Of a stretch of 22,730 nt of DNA, positions 21,334 to 22,730 are shown piece by piece; positions within the stretch are counted from its first letter, which is position 1, and each line of letters starts with the position of its first letter. The translations under genes and the position numbers were made by a program. Where the stretch lies: contig NW_025955517.1 in NCBI RefSeq assembly GCF_022376445.1, positions 1 to 22,730 on the forward strand, given 5' to 3'. Source of the stretch: Fomitopsis serialis (lineage: Eukaryota > Basidiomycota > Agaricomycetes > Polyporales > Fomitopsidaceae). The notes under the pieces were generated by a model, which saw only the letters and a program-made list of their open reading frames with translations, was not told the DNA's origin and did not search any database.

Positions 21334-22730
21334 ATGAACAAGGTCGTCGGAATCCTAGGTGCGGTGCGTCGCGTGTCCTCCACGTCCTGCCCTCTGTAGC
21401 CGCACTCACACACCCGGCAGTCTCTCCATCGCCTCTGTCGGACGGTGGTGCTCATCCGCCCGTCCTCACCCACCAGGCGGCGGCCAGCTCGGGCGCATGC
21501 TTGCCCAGGCCGCCTCGCTGCTCAACATCGACGTCGTGATCCTCGACGTCGGTGATCACGCCCCGGCAAAGCAGGTTGTCTCCCTCGGTCTGCCGACCTC
21601 GCCCACATTGACGGCTCGTTCACCGACCCTGCCAAATACGCGAGCTGGCCGCCAAGGTCGATGTACTCACCGTCGAGATCGAGCACGTCGACGTCGACGT
21701 GCTGCAGTCCGTACAGGGATCCGTGCCCCTCGGAGTGCATCCCAGCCCTCTACCATCCGAGTCATCCAGACAAACTCATCCAGAAGGAACACCTCGTGGC
21801 CTCCGGTTGCCCAGTCTCGCAGTTCCTGCAGGTCGAATCCACCGTGGCATCCGTCACCTCGGCCTCCGAGACGTTGGGCTTGCCCTTGATGCTGAAGAGC
21901 CGAACGCTTGCCTACGACGGTAGGGGCAACTACGTGGTGCGCGAATTAGCCCAGATCCCCGAGGCCATCGCCGCGTTGGGGGGAGACCGCTCTACGCCGA
22001 GAAGTGGGTGCCCTTCGTGAAAGAGATCGCGGTCATGGTGGTCAGATCCGCCACTGGCGAAATCGCTTCGTATCCGGTCGTGGAGACCGTCCACAGGGAC
22101 AACATCTGCCATTTGGTGTTCGCACCTCTGCGGAGTAGTGACGGTACGCTTTCTGGTCGTGCTCGCGACGTCGCAGAGCATCGGTGAAGACGTTGGAGGG
22201 AGCTGGTGTGTTCGGCGTGGAGATGTTCCTGATGGAGGATGGTGCGTCGATCGTGCAGTGTGTCGGACGGATGTTGATTGGTGTGCAGGCTCGGTCGTCG
22301 TCAACGAAATTGCTCCGCGGCCGCACAACTCGGGACACTACACCATCGAAGCGTGTGAGACGTCCCAATACGAAAACCATCTCCGCGCGATCCTCTCGCT
22401 TCCTCTAGGATCTACCGCTCTCAAGGTGCCGTCTGCGGCCATGCTGAACCTGCTCGGGGCTTCCGGCGACGTGACCGAGATCAGTGCCGTCGTCGAGCAT
22501 GCGCTCAAGGTGCCTGGCGCCGCGGCGCATCTGTATGGCAAGTCTGAGTGCCGGAAGGGCCGCAAGATGGGCCACATCACCGTTGTCGCACCCTCCGACG
22601 CTGAACGGAGCCGTCGACTGCGTCCCTTGTTGGAACGGCTCCCTTCTCCGAGCAGCGCTGCGAGCTCGCGCTGCACGCTCCCTCGCGCCTGAACCTGGCT
22701 CTGGGTTTTCGCACGCCAGCCGCTCGTAGG
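21334..22730 (+). CDS. ADE2: Phosphoribosylaminoimidazole carboxylase (AIR carboxylase), 3'-truncated by window and frameshifted
   Basis: This bifunctional purine-synthesis enzyme has a PurK-like ATP-grasp part followed by a PurE part. Exon 1 is 21334-21358, intron 21359-21476, exon 2 21477-22241, intron 22242-22288 and exon 3 22289 onward. Splicing makes the N-terminal [20 protein letters not shown], the classic nucleotide-fold start. Further motifs are [82 protein letters not shown] and [20 protein letters not shown]. The window ends at PGSGFSH, where the PurE domain would begin. The frame breaks by apparent one-base losses near 21590, 21635, 21747, 21769, 21990, 22181, about 22650 and about 22722. 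No conserved motif is lost. A loss-of-function ADE2 causes adenine auxotrophy, so error in the consensus sequence is the simplest reading. Confidence 0.88.

Noticed and set aside
1..22730. tRNA, rRNA, CRISPR or prokaryotic operon signals
   Set aside because: None was seen. The spliced genes show that the DNA is eukaryotic nuclear sequence.

Overview
The window looks like nuclear DNA of a filamentous basidiomycete (probably Agaricomycetes). The genes are split by many very short introns (mostly 47-60 nt, GT...AG, with CTRAY-like branch sites), the codons are GC-rich, and one protein belongs to what I remember as a family of uncharacterised mushroom proteins. I see no prokaryotic operon, CRISPR array, tRNA or rRNA.

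Layout, left to right. (1) 1-632, minus: 5' part of a gene of an uncharacterised basidiomycete family, cut by the window edge. (2) 2335-3571, plus: intact six-exon NAD-dependent epimerase/dehydratase. (3) 4264-4948, minus: a probable spliced gene of unknown product. It is divergent from (4) 5132-6963, plus: an FAD-dependent (salicylate-hydroxylase-like) monooxygenase with eight exons. (5) 7236-9944, minus: a large coiled-coil, low-complexity protein with an atypical Cys-rich putative zinc-binding motif and an acidic Asp-Ala repeat tail. (6) 9945-14832: about 4.9 kb of very GC-rich, C-skewed DNA with no gene I can support. (7) 14833-19248, plus: an intact seven-exon BCAS3-like WD40 protein of 1241 aa (autophagy related). 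(8) 19491-19984, minus: a decayed inverted copy of the last third of gene (4), followed by a possible Tc1/mariner remnant. (9) 20543-21157, minus: an RSA3-like ribosome assembly protein, divergent over a 176-bp shared promoter from (10) 21334 to the right edge, plus: ADE2, phosphoribosylaminoimidazole carboxylase, cut just as its PurE domain begins.

There is no obvious metabolic cluster: housekeeping genes (ADE2, RSA3, BCAS3-like) sit beside accessory redox genes. The most unusual points are the inverted duplication 13 kb apart and a pattern of repeated apparent one-base losses that break the reading frames of the monooxygenase, the zinc-binding protein and ADE2. The epimerase and BCAS3-like genes have none. 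Retained splice sites and catalytic motifs, together with many losses falling in short same-base runs, favour a consensus-sequence error. True pseudogenisation cannot be excluded from sequence alone. I found no convincing new multi-gene system.
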